Made by a program: the position numbers and the translations under genes. Below, piece by piece: positions 44,169 to 52,061 of a DNA stretch of 64,000 nt. How positions within the stretch are numbered: the first letter of the stretch is position 1; every line of letters begins with the position of its first letter. Source of the stretch: Porphyromonas uenonis DSM 23387 = JCM 13868. GTDB taxonomy: Bacteria > Bacteroidota > Bacteroidia > Bacteroidales > Porphyromonadaceae. The notes under the pieces are model-generated. The model was not told the DNA's origin, did no database searches, and saw only the letters and a program-made list of their open reading frames with translations. The stretch covers positions 4,248 to 68,247 of the forward strand of contig NZ_AXVC01000025.1 of NCBI RefSeq assembly GCF_000482365.1. Direction: 5' to 3'.

Positions 44169-44432
44169 ATGAAAAAGGATCTACATCCTGAGAATTACCG
44201 TCCAGTGGCATTCAAAGATATGTCCAACGACGAAGTCTTCATCACGAAGAGTACAGCCAACGCTAAGGAGACTATCGAGATCGATGGCGAGACCTATCCG
44301 CTCATCAAGATAGAGATCTCCAACACGTCTCACCCCTTCTACACGGGCAAGGCTAAGCTCGTCGATACAGCAGGACGTGTTGATAAGTTCATGAGCCGCT
44401 ACGGCAATCGTGGTAAGAAGGCTGACAAGTAA
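44169..44432 (+). CDS. rpmE: 50S ribosomal protein L31 type B
   Basis: 87 residues; KKDLHPENYRPVAFKDMSND and ISNTSHPFYTGKAKLVDTAG followed by VDKFMSRYGNRG identify the longer type B L31. It contains no cysteines, so it is the zinc-independent form. Monocistronic, with a promoter at 43979, a long folded leader and a terminator at 44489-44528. Confidence 0.97.
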   Translation: MKKDLHPENYRPVAFKDMSNDEVFITKSTANAKETIEIDGETYPLIKIEISNTSHPFYTGKAKLVDTAGRVDKFMSRYGNRGKKADK

Positions 44433-44488
44433 GCCACACATCTAGGTCTGAGTGCGCCGTCTGCGCCTCTTGACCTGTCCCAAATTAC

Positions 44489-44528
44489 AAAGCACGCTAC
44501 ACACCCTCGTCGGTGCGTAGCGTGCTTT
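44489..44528 (+). terminator. Terminator after rpmE
   Basis: AAAGCACGCTAC (44489-44500) pairs exactly with GTAGCGTGCTTT (44517-44528), with further pairing of ACACC/GGTGC in the loop. Confidence 0.75.
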
Positions 44529-44544
44529 GCGTATATCCCTACTT

Positions 44545-44571
44545 GAGGCTGTCGACTTTTGCAGCAGTATC
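44545..44571 (-). repeat. Decayed 27-bp family B end
   Basis: GAGGCTGTCGACTTTTGCAG onward matches the family B terminal hairpin in inverse orientation with several substitutions. A CCTACCTACGTAT segment nearby also resembles the interior of family B. Confidence 0.5.
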
Positions 44572-44647
44572 CTCTGGGAAGCCTACCTACGTATCAAAAA
44601 AAGATGTCCCTCCCCAAGTAGGAAGAGACATCTCTCTAGTCATTTAG

Positions 44648-44719
<72 letters not shown>

Positions 44720-44733
44720 ATCGTTTGTATCTG

Positions 44734-44741
44734 CAAAGGTA
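44734..44741 (-). promoter_or_regulatory. Promoter of tRNA-fMet
   Basis: TACCTTTG on the minus strand inside TTCTTCGTACCTTTG, 14 bases before the tRNA 5' end. Confidence 0.65.
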
Positions 44742-44845
44742 CGAAGAATATCCGAGACGACCAAACCTCCGCTAGTTGCACCACTCTCAAATCCGCATTC
44801 ACAAAGAAGATGCAGGCGCCGAGGCTAAACCTAGCGAAGGTACAA

Positions 44846-45733
44846 CTACTGATAGTAGTCTACGGGGCTAAATCCTTTCTTGCTGATAGGAATACGCATT
44901 GCTACAAGAGTGCCTCGAACGCCTATGCTGGACGGAAGCCCCATAATGCGCTCTCCCTTAGGGTTGCTTACGAAAAGGGCACGGCCCGAGTAAATCAAGT
45001 ACTCTCCCCCGAGACCATTTACTAGCATTTTCCTTGAGGTGCGAATACCAAAGCCTCGATTCTCTGCTCCTGGAAAGTTCTTTGTAGATACTTGGTCGTT
45101 TATGATAGCCTCCATAGCCTCTGTGTCGCTATTGGTCTCATCCATGCGCCCAGACTCTCTGAAGCTACCTATCAGCGAGATACCACTGTCAAAGATAGAC
45201 AAGTCTATATATCCCAATCTAGGGTAGGCTTGACAACTTATGTATCCACACTTAGAGCATGCGTGCTCCAAAATATTGTCAATTGTCTCTGAGATTAGGT
45301 AGGTTAGAGCTGTATGTATCTCTGTAGGCAGACTTGCTCGCCTTCTCAGAAACTCTGCAACGCTGGAGCCTATATGAGACTCTCTCTGCACACCTTGACC
45401 TTCTGTTGTAAAGCGGAGTATTGGGAGGTATGTCTTGTTTTCAAAAGCTTTAAAGCAATCACTCGTAGCTTCGGGCGAATCTAACTGTAGACCATAGCTG
45501 TCGAAGTGGACAGTGCTTAGATAGTTGTTTGTTGTTAAGAGGACCTTTTTGTCTACAGATAGGAGCTTGATTAGTACGGCACTCATGAAGAGAGGCGTCA
45601 CAAAGATGGACTCTCCAAAGCAAAGGCTAATCTCATCGTCAAAGCTCTGCTCTATCTGCGCAATAATCTTGACGGCCTCCTCTAGTCCGTTTAAAAACAC
45701 GGAGGAGACACTCTTGACGCAACTGATCTGCAT
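44846..45733 (-). CDS. STAS-like/GHKL ATPase signalling protein
   Basis: 295 residues from the ATG at 45733, which overlaps the stop of the upstream gene by one base (TGATG). The N-terminal 110 residues have a STAS-like strand-helix pattern (ISLCFGESIFVTPLFMSAVL, then VLLTTNNYLSTVHF). The C-terminal part is a histidine-kinase-like ATPase: N box SETIDNILEHA, G1 box IFDSGISL and G2 box NRGFGIRTSRKML. No phospho-acceptor His domain or receiver is evident, so it may act like an anti-sigma-factor kinase or a GHKL ATPase with a partner. The partner is probably the STAS-like protein encoded just before. Confidence 0.65.
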   Translation of the reverse strand: MQISCVKSVSSVFLNGLEEAVKIIAQIEQSFDDEISLCFGESIFVTPLFMSAVLIKLLSVDKKVLLTTNNYLSTVHFDSYGLQLDSPEATSDCFKAFENKTYLPILRFTTEGQGVQRESHIGSSVAEFLRRRASLPTEIHTALTYLISETIDNILEHACSKCGYISCQAYPRLGYIDLSIFDSGISLIGSFRESGRMDETNSDTEAMEAIINDQVSTKNFPGAENRGFGIRTSRKMLVNGLGGEYLIYSGRALFVSNPKGERIMGLPSSIGVRGTLVAMRIPISKKGFSPVDYYQ

Positions 45734-46098
45734 CAAAAGGTGTAAGCTAACTGATCGAGAGCTTCTTCCAGTGCTTGAACACTTCCGAGGGTCGTCGTTT
45801 TGACTTTGCTCAATGCCCTTTTAGCGGTCTTGCCTTGCGTTTGCTTTACAGCATTCCAAACCTCTGAAACCGCAGGAGCTAGATTGACGTATCGCACGCG
45901 ATTGCTGCCCAAGGTCTCTGAGTTGTACAGCTCATCCATAAAACTACGACTGGCAAACGTGACACCAGAAAAATCTAAGACAACAGCCTCGCAGTCTCTC
46001 CTAGCGACTACCTCTTCCAAGAGGCTTACGCTCTTACGAGACACAAGGGTAGTCCCCAGGTCACTAGCTACTAATATGATGGTCTGAGATGTTTTCAT
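45733..46098 (-). CDS. STAS-like (DUF4325) domain protein
   Basis: 121 residues. AVVLDFSGVTFASRSFMDEL is the core of the STAS-like DUF4325 family, with the conserved S-x-S-F-x-D pattern where anti-sigma-factor antagonists carry a regulatory serine. The C-terminus is a basic helical tail (QTQGKTAKRALSKVKTTT). It is translationally coupled to the ATPase gene and has its own promoter at 46147-46177. The region differs in base usage from lpxH and rpmE on either side, suggesting acquisition. Function is unknown; partner-switch signalling is inferred. Confidence 0.65.
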   Translation of the reverse strand: MKTSQTIILVASDLGTTLVSRKSVSLLEEVVARRDCEAVVLDFSGVTFASRSFMDELYNSETLGSNRVRYVNLAPAVSEVWNAVKQTQGKTAKRALSKVKTTTLGSVQALEEALDQLAYTF

Positions 46099-46146
46099 AG
46101 AGTCTTGTGGTCTAGCTTGTGTAGCCTTCGTTTGTATTTACTAGAG

Positions 46147-46177
46147 CAAAGGTAAACAAACAAACTGTCAAATGCAA
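46147..46177 (-). promoter_or_regulatory. Promoter of the STAS-like/ATPase pair
   Basis: On the minus strand TTG (46177-46175), 20 bases, then TACCTTTG (46154-46147). Confidence 0.65.
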
Positions 46178-46194
46178 GAACTAGACCCGCGCCC

Positions 46195-46460
46195 TAGGGC
46201 TGATGCATGATAAAAATGAGCTCGTTTCAATTGCTCCCTAGGAATTGCCCAAATTCCTACCTAGGAAATGGCCAAATTCTTCGGACTTATTTTTTGATTC
46301 CTCCGAAGTTTCATTTGATTCCTCCGAAGTTTCATTTGATTCCTCCGAAGAATTTTTTATTTCCTAGGTAGGAATTGGGGGAATTCCTAGGTACCTATTT
46401 GGCAAATTCCTAGGTAGGAATTCAATTCTTCGGGAGGAAGGCGTAATCAGAGAGTTTCGC
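46195..46460 (+). mobile_element. Family A MITE-like element, copy A3 (right end missing)
   Basis: Begins with TAGGGCTGATGCATGATAA, a variant of the left terminal repeat, then the same sequence as A4 including three copies of the 21-bp unit, and stops matching near 46460, about 110 bp short of the right end. It lies between lpxH and the STAS-like pair, whose promoter it almost touches. Confidence 0.7.
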
Positions 46461-46495
46461 TAGGAGTAAGCAGCCGTCTCAGAGGTGCGAGCTTT

Positions 46496-47275
46496 TTACG
46501 GCTCTTCGTAGAGCCCGAGGGTGAGCGACTCGCCGTCCCAGCGGGCGTAGGAGTTGTAGTGGATCCAGTCGCCGAGGATGATGCAGCGACGGTCGTCGGG
46601 GAGCGAGAGATTCAGCAGCAGATGACGGTGACCATATATATAGTAGTCTATCTCGGGGTGCTGCGGGATTAGCTCTTTGGTGTACTGTACGAGCCATTCG
46701 TCCCGCTCCACATTCATCTGCGGGTTGTAGCCTGGTCGTGAGGGATCATCAGCCGCTCGCATTTGTCGCAGACGATTGCGGTAAGCCCACCGCTGAGCGA
46801 AGCCGACGGTCCAGCGTGGATGGATGGCGGCATAGAGACGCCTTGCGAGTCGGCTTTCGAAAGTGCCAAAGAGCCAGCGCTCCTTCTTATAGCGTAGGGC
46901 GTACTCCCGATGTCCGTGCGATAGGCGGAAGGTGCGTCCTTTGAGCTGGCAGACGACGGTGTCGCGATGCACGATGATGCCGAGCTCTTGGGTAAAGTAA
47001 TCGGTGAGCCAGAGGTCGTGATTGCCCATGATGTAGTGCACCTCGACACCCCGCTCCACAAGATCAGCCAGAGCGGCGAGGAAGCGTACCGACCCCCTCG
47101 GCACGACATACTTGTAGTCAAACCAGTAGTCGAGCATATCGCCTAGCAGGTAGACCGCCTCGGCATCGTCCGCTATGGAGCGTAGCCAGGCGACGAGTCG
47201 TAGTTCAGCACGCCTAGGATCGTCGTGGTAGGGCGACCCTAGGTGTGCATCGGATAGGAAGTATATAGCTCCCAT
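46496..47275 (-). CDS. lpxH: UDP-2,3-diacylglucosamine hydrolase
   Basis: 259 residues; calcineurin-like metallophosphoesterase making lipid X in lipid A synthesis. Metal-binding motifs are FLSDAHLGSP, LLGDMLDYWFDY, IMGNHDLWL, LSHGHRE and YIYGHRH. A helical insert between them carries the lipid-binding site of LpxH. Length fits. It is the last gene of the minus operon starting at 51580, and complements the lpxD-C-A cluster at 7751-11002. Confidence 0.93.
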   Translation of the reverse strand: MGAIYFLSDAHLGSPYHDDPRRAELRLVAWLRSIADDAEAVYLLGDMLDYWFDYKYVVPRGSVRFLAALADLVERGVEVHYIMGNHDLWLTDYFTQELGIIVHRDTVVCQLKGRTFRLSHGHREYALRYKKERWLFGTFESRLARRLYAAIHPRWTVGFAQRWAYRNRLRQMRAADDPSRPGYNPQMNVERDEWLVQYTKELIPQHPEIDYYIYGHRHLLLNLSLPDDRRCIILGDWIHYNSYARWDGESLTLGLYEEP

Positions 47276-47301
47276 AGTTGAGGGTATCAGCTAAGCTTTT
47301 C

Positions 47302-47616
47302 CTAGAGGAAGCCTAGCTCCAGCTGTGCCTCCTCGGACATCATCGAGCTATCCCACGGCGGGTCGAAGGTGAGCTCTATGTCACAGCGCTTGACGCCCTT
47401 GATGCTCTCGACCTTGATCTGTACATCCTGCAGGATGAAGTCTGCGGCCGGGCAATTGGGCGCCGTGAGCGTCATCGTGATCACCACCTTGGTCCCTTCG
47501 TCCTGTATATCCACGTTGTAGATGAGTCCTAGGTCGTAGATATTGACAGGGATCTCAGGATCGTAGACGGTGCGGAGCATCTTGACGATCTGCTCCTCTA
47601 GTTGTAGTGTCTCCAT
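47302..47616 (-). CDS. DUF59 (MIP18/SufT-like) Fe-S assembly protein
   Basis: 104 residues from the ATG at 47616, chosen because METLQLEEQIVKMLRTVYDP is the conserved start. Core motifs VYDPEIPVNIYDLGLIYNV and TMTLTAPNCPAADFI, the latter with the conserved Cys. Such proteins help mature iron-sulfur clusters. The gene follows the dpp11 gene by 7 bases and precedes lpxH by 26. Confidence 0.9.
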   Translation of the reverse strand: METLQLEEQIVKMLRTVYDPEIPVNIYDLGLIYNVDIQDEGTKVVITMTLTAPNCPAADFILQDVQIKVESIKGVKRCDIELTFDPPWDSSMMSEEAQLELGFL

Positions 47617-47623
47617 AGGCAGA

Positions 47624-49786
47624 TTACTTAACAAGGTTCATCTCGTCGAGCAGACGCTGGCAGTGACCATACTTGTCGACGAGCATGAGGAGGTAACGGA
47701 TGTCTAGGATAATGCTTCGCTGGTAGTTGGGCAGGTACTCGATGTCGCCACCGACACCCTCCCAGTTGCGGTCGAAGTTGAGCCCGATAAGGCGTCCCTT
47801 GCCATCGAAGACAGGGCTACCTGAGTTACCACCCGTCGTGTGGGTCGTAGCGCAGAAGTTGACAGGCATCTCGCCATTGGGTAGTGCATAGACGCCGTAG
47901 TCCTTCTGCTTGTAGATCTCTTTGATTCGATCAGGCAGGGCAAACTCCCAGCTCTTGGGGTCTTCCTTTTCCATCACACCCGTGAGGGTCGTCTGATGAC
48001 CGTAGTAGACGTTGTCGCGAGGAGCGTAGCCACGCACATTACCGTAGGTAAAGCGGAGCGTCAGGTTAGCATCGGGCCATACCTTGCGCGCACCCTGCAT
48101 ATCCATCATGCCACGCACGTAGTCTCTGTGAGCCAGCTTGATCGGATCGTCGTAGGCAGCCTGCTGCTCACGCATCTGGACGAAGAGATTGATGGTGGAG
48201 ACGGCAAACTGCGTCATCGGATCGTTCAGGAGTTGCTCACGTGACGGAGTCTTGAGGAAAGCCTCGAAGCGTGCTGGATCGGCAAAGATCGAGCTGTCGA
48301 AGAGATGAGCCACGTAAGCCTGCACGGAGCCATACTGAGCCACACCCTCACGAAGAGCTACTGGCCAGTGCGCCTTATCGATGCGCTCGGTGTAGCGCTG
48401 CAGGAGTACCGTCGCTACCTCCTTGTCGACCGCTGGGTCATAGTCCTTATTATAGAAGGCCGCGTAGCCACTACGCAGCTCGCTGATGATCTCCTCGCGC
48501 ACCTTCGGATCGCTCCACTGCTGGAGCTTCTTGCCGTCGGCTAGCGGTATCTGGAGAAACTCGATCGGCGTCAGGATACCCTCCATCAGGTACCACTGCA
48601 CACGACGAGCCTCACGGCGCGCAGCGACACAGTCGGCAATCGTTTGGATAGCCTTCGTCACCTCGGGGCGGTTGTTTGCCTTAGCCCATTGCGCCAACTC
48701 ATCCTGCTGTGCACGCTTGGTCGCCTGTAGGTTGCGGGTGCGGATCGCCCAGTTGGCGCCTTGAGCGCGCTTGTAGCCATTTTGCGAGTAAGCGTACTTA
48801 GCCGCGTACTGGATATTGACCTTTTCGTCAGCGAGCATACGACGGAGCATCACCTCCTGACGTAGACCACGCATCTCGATACGTATGTTGTTGTCGATCT
48901 CAGACCACTCGTCCACCTGCGCCTCGGTGAAGAAGTGATTGGTCGTACCAGGGAAGCCCATGATCAGCGCAAAGTCGTCACGCTGTACGCCCGAAGTAGA
49001 GACCGCTGCGAAGCGCTCTGGCTTGTAGGGCACGTTGTCGGCGCTGTAGTCGGCGGGGTTATTGTTCTTGTCCACATAGACACGGAAGATAGAGAAGTCT
49101 CCTGTGTGGCGAGGCCACATCCAGTTGTCCGTGTCGGAGCCATACTTACCGATAGCGCTGGGCGGAGCCGCTACGAGACGCACGTCGGTGAAGACCTTCT
49201 TGGTAAAGAGGTAGTAGCGGTTGCCCCCGTAGAAAGGCTTTAGCTCGTAACGAATGCCAGGCTGCCGCATCGCCTCCTCGCCTACGATGGCGGGGATCAT
49301 CTTGGTGAGCGTCGCAATGGAAAAAGCTGCCATCGGATCCTCCTTGTAAGGAGACTCCTTCAGCAGTTTGTTCACTTGGTCGGTCACGTTGGTGATCTTG
49401 TCAATGGAGATCACCTCTAGTCCAGGACAGGGCAGCTCCTCACGCATGGACTGTGTCCAGATGCCATCGCGTAGGTAGTTATGCTCTACGGCTGAGTGGC
49501 TCTGTATCTGGTCGTAGCCGCAGTGGTGGTTGGTTAGGACCAATCCTTGGTTCGAGACGAAGACGCCAGAGCAGCCTCCGTCAAACATCACGACCGCCCG
49601 CTGTAAGCAGGGTCCATCAGGATTGTATATCTCCTCCACGGGGATCTGTAGCCCCTTAGCTCGGAGCTCGTCAGCGTGGTCTGCCATCTGCTCCAGTAGC
49701 CACATACCGCCGTCGGCTAGTGCGACAGCCGATAGGGTGAGACTGGTCAACAGGAGCAGGAGTACTCTTCTTAGGTGAGTTGTCAT
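47624..49786 (-). CDS. dpp11: S46 family dipeptidyl-peptidase, DPP11 type (Asp/Glu-specific)
   Basis: 720 residues with a signal peptide (LLLLLTSLTLSAVALA) and the S46 opening DGGMWLLEQMADH. The catalytic His is in LVLTNHHCGYDQI, and the nucleophile in TGGNSGSPVF at residue 655. The residue at 673 in LNFDRNWEGVGGDI is Arg; in the P. gingivalis enzyme Ser655 and Arg673 occupy these positions, and the Arg gives preference for Asp or Glu at P1 (Gly there in DPP7). Hence DPP11 rather than DPP7. It releases acidic dipeptides in the periplasm, feeding the POT transporter. It is in the Smr-CYTH-dpp11-DUF59-lpxH operon. Confidence 0.93.
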   Translation of the reverse strand: MTTHLRRVLLLLLTSLTLSAVALADGGMWLLEQMADHADELRAKGLQIPVEEIYNPDGPCLQRAVVMFDGGCSGVFVSNQGLVLTNHHCGYDQIQSHSAVEHNYLRDGIWTQSMREELPCPGLEVISIDKITNVTDQVNKLLKESPYKEDPMAAFSIATLTKMIPAIVGEEAMRQPGIRYELKPFYGGNRYYLFTKKVFTDVRLVAAPPSAIGKYGSDTDNWMWPRHTGDFSIFRVYVDKNNNPADYSADNVPYKPERFAAVSTSGVQRDDFALIMGFPGTTNHFFTEAQVDEWSEIDNNIRIEMRGLRQEVMLRRMLADEKVNIQYAAKYAYSQNGYKRAQGANWAIRTRNLQATKRAQQDELAQWAKANNRPEVTKAIQTIADCVAARREARRVQWYLMEGILTPIEFLQIPLADGKKLQQWSDPKVREEIISELRSGYAAFYNKDYDPAVDKEVATVLLQRYTERIDKAHWPVALREGVAQYGSVQAYVAHLFDSSIFADPARFEAFLKTPSREQLLNDPMTQFAVSTINLFVQMREQQAAYDDPIKLAHRDYVRGMMDMQGARKVWPDANLTLRFTYGNVRGYAPRDNVYYGHQTTLTGVMEKEDPKSWEFALPDRIKEIYKQKDYGVYALPNGEMPVNFCATTHTTGGNSGSPVFDGKGRLIGLNFDRNWEGVGGDIEYLPNYQRSIILDIRYLLMLVDKYGHCQRLLDEMNLVK

Positions 49787-49825
49787 AGGTAGTTCTCTTT
49801 TTGTATATGTATTGCGTTAATTCTC

Positions 49826-50299
49826 TTAGGTAGTTGGTGGTGGCGCTTGCTCTTGCGCTAGCATAGCGTTATAGTAGCGGATGTCACCCGTCACCTCACG
49901 CCCCAGCCAAGAGGGCAATGCTGGGCAATCTGTCGGGCTCGTCAGTTCCACCTCTGCCATGACCAAGCCTTCTAGCCGCCCGCCGAAGCGATCCACCTCC
50001 CATACGAAGCCCTCGTAAGGTACGTAGTAGCGCACTTTCTCTAGGCAACTGCTAGCGCACTGGCGTAGCATCGCCTCCGCATCAGCGAAGGGGATCGGGT
50101 ACTCCCACTCAGAGCGGATGAGCCCGTCGGCGGATGAGCCCCCCTTGATAGTGAGTCGTGCCTCTTCGTCGATGATGCGCACCCGCACAGTTACCCGCTC
50201 ATCTACCGTCAGGTAGCCCTGGCGGATATGGTGGCGGTGAGACGCCTCTCGGAGGTAGTCGTCACGACAGACGAGGTACTTGCGCTCGATCTCTAGCAT
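49826..50299 (-). CDS. CYTH domain protein (triphosphate tunnel metalloenzyme family)
   Basis: 157 residues. The N-terminal EIERKYLV is the ExExK signature. RQGYLTVDERVTVRVRI, EARLTIKGG and WEVDRFGGRLEGLVMAEVEL supply the charged strands lining the tunnel. Family members hydrolyse inorganic triphosphate or related substrates; the physiological substrate here is unknown. It lies 12 bases after the Smr gene and 39 before dpp11. Confidence 0.9.
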   Translation of the reverse strand: MLEIERKYLVCRDDYLREASHRHHIRQGYLTVDERVTVRVRIIDEEARLTIKGGSSADGLIRSEWEYPIPFADAEAMLRQCASSCLEKVRYYVPYEGFVWEVDRFGGRLEGLVMAEVELTSPTDCPALPSWLGREVTGDIRYYNAMLAQEQAPPPTT

Positions 50300-50311
50300 T
50301 GGGGGTAAAAG

Positions 50312-51580
50312 CTACGATATCGTCACCTCAATAGCGCCCATCGGGAAGCCATCAAACGTGACATCTCGATACTGTACCATCGGGTAGTCCTGCTCGATGC
50401 GGTTGATGATGAGCTGATGAAGGACACCCTGCCCAGCGCCATGGATGAAGATCACCTTACTGCCGCGACGCTCCAGACGCTTGTCCAGCTCACGGCGAAA
50501 GTTCTTCAGCTGATAGAGTAGCACCTCGTGCGGAGTCATCCCCGTAGCGTTTGGGAGGATACGCTCTGCCTCCAGTCCTACCTTCTCGATGGTTTGCTCG
50601 GGAGCTGCGGGCGCAGGCTGTGGAGCCGCTGTAGGTTCAGGTTGCTTACGCTCAGGATGAGGCTGAGGAGCGCTCTGCTTAGGTGGCTTTTGGGAAGCTT
50701 TCTGAGCCCCCTTCTGAGGTCCCTTTTGTGGTGCCGTTGTAGCCTTTGTCTGCTCGATCGCACGCTGTGGCAATGCTCCCGAACGACTGGGCGCTGGCTG
50801 TGGCTCCTCTGCGGGAGCTTGCTGAGAGCCATCGTACGCCTCCAAGACTGGAATGACAAGCGCATCCTCATCAAAGAAGGGGTTCTCACGGAAGGAGTGG
50901 CGCTTCGCCAGCTTGACCACATCCATCCGCACCTGACGCTCTACGGGGGGCATGGAGCGATAGGTACGCTCGGGCTTGTAGGCGATAAACTGGAAGTGTG
51001 AGACGGCGTGATCGTTGATCTCCGACGCGTCAAACTCCTCGACCAGCACCCGCATATCCGGCTCTAGGACACCCGCCGAGCGAAGTTTGTAGCCCCCCGC
51101 GGAGGTTGTCGTGCTGTAGGTGAAGAGGAGGTGGTAGTTGCTCTCGTTGATCAGATAAGTTTCGTAAGGCGACTGTCCGAAGTGCTCGTACGATACGGGT
51201 AGATAGGCGACATGCACCTGTAGCTGCTCGCCTCCCGAGCGGTCAAACCAGGGACCCTTGGAGAGGGGTGCTACGAAGCTCAAATCCTGCTCGGCATCCT
51301 CGACCACCTCAGGGGTAGTGGGTGTCGCAGCAGGCGCCTTGCTCTTGTCTAGTTGCGGTTGTTGCGCTACTGGCTCTTGTCGCTTCACTACGGGAGGTTT
51401 GTAAGCTGGTACGAAGGTGTCCCGGCTGTCCACCACCACGCATTCATGTATCGGTGTGGGTAGCTCGAAGCCGTCGGGGCCCTCGACCCATGCCACGCCA
51501 CGCTCTATGCGCTTGACGACACCACCGCCTGATGCGTTGAGATAGCGGATGGTGTCTCCTACTTTTATATTCTGTGCCAT
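50312..51580 (-). CDS. DUF2027 and Smr domain protein
   Basis: 422 residues. The N-terminus (VGDTIRYLNASGGGVVKRIE) is a Bacteroidetes DUF2027/KOW-like beta domain. Strand-rich middle domain to about residue 240 (LQVHVAYLPVSYEHFGQSPY). Then a Pro/Gln/Ala/Lys-rich disordered linker (about 250-335), and a C-terminal Smr domain (HEVLLYQLKNFRRELDKRLE, VIFIHGAGQGVLHQLI). Smr domains are nucleases or nucleic-acid binders related to MutS2. First gene of the operon ending at lpxH. The linker is repetitive and its length may vary between strains. Confidence 0.88.
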   Translation of the reverse strand: MAQNIKVGDTIRYLNASGGGVVKRIERGVAWVEGPDGFELPTPIHECVVVDSRDTFVPAYKPPVVKRQEPVAQQPQLDKSKAPAATPTTPEVVEDAEQDLSFVAPLSKGPWFDRSGGEQLQVHVAYLPVSYEHFGQSPYETYLINESNYHLLFTYSTTTSAGGYKLRSAGVLEPDMRVLVEEFDASEINDHAVSHFQFIAYKPERTYRSMPPVERQVRMDVVKLAKRHSFRENPFFDEDALVIPVLEAYDGSQQAPAEEPQPAPSRSGALPQRAIEQTKATTAPQKGPQKGAQKASQKPPKQSAPQPHPERKQPEPTAAPQPAPAAPEQTIEKVGLEAERILPNATGMTPHEVLLYQLKNFRRELDKRLERRGSKVIFIHGAGQGVLHQLIINRIEQDYPMVQYRDVTFDGFPMGAIEVTIS

Positions 51581-51651
51581 TGCTGATTTCTATTTCTATG
51601 CGAAGATACCAAAAATAGCGCAATCGCCCACCTCTTCGTCTCTCGAGAAAT

Positions 51652-51736
51652 CCATTTCCTCCGTGGAATCGAAAAGTTCCTCCGTTGGAACTAAAAAGTT
51701 CCAAGAGGGGAACTGTTTTTGGAACTTGTATGTATA
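51652..51736 (-). repeat. Family C palindromic array (GTTCC/GGAAC), copy C2
   Basis: Shorter than the array at 17484-17640 and in inverse orientation; the shared end reads GGAACTTGTATGTA here and the inverse of ACATACGAGTTCC there. The family B copy B2 is inserted exactly at this end. Confidence 0.65.
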
Positions 51737-51911
51737 GAGACTGTTGCAAAAGTCAACAGTCTCACAATCTTGCTTGCAAGATTGTCTAGACTTTGCAGAA
51801 AGGATGAAGCGCAAGGCGCTGAGGGTGAGGTCTGAAGGGAGCATACCTACGTATGTGACCGAAGCCGAATCCCGAAAGCAACGCAGCGATTCGCCTTTAT
51901 GCAACAGTCTC
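51737..51911 (+). mobile_element. Family B MITE-like element, copy B2 (basic 175-bp form)
   Basis: Starts GAGACTGTTGC and ends GCAACAGTCTC, flanked by GTATA on both sides (51732-51736 and 51912-51916), a clear 5-bp target duplication. It contains a 27-bp terminal hairpin, the CAATCTTGCTTGCAAGATTG palindrome and a GC-richer centre. It has no significant coding frame. Confidence 0.8.
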
Positions 51912-52028
51912 GTATAACGAATTCAGCACGATACAAACAGCTGATACGAGCGCCCTGCTCTATGATGACTCACAGCTCAAGGGTTTTTAAGGGGTTACAG
52001 AAAGCTTCTGCTTGTTTGAGTTTATTCG

Positions 52029-52036
52029 TACCTTTG
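52029..52036 (+). promoter_or_regulatory. Promoter of the secreted protease gene
   Basis: TACCTTTG inside TTCGTACCTTTG, 25 bases before the ATG at 52062. Confidence 0.6.
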
Positions 52037-52061
52037 GGAGAATATCTCTCGGACTATCCCT

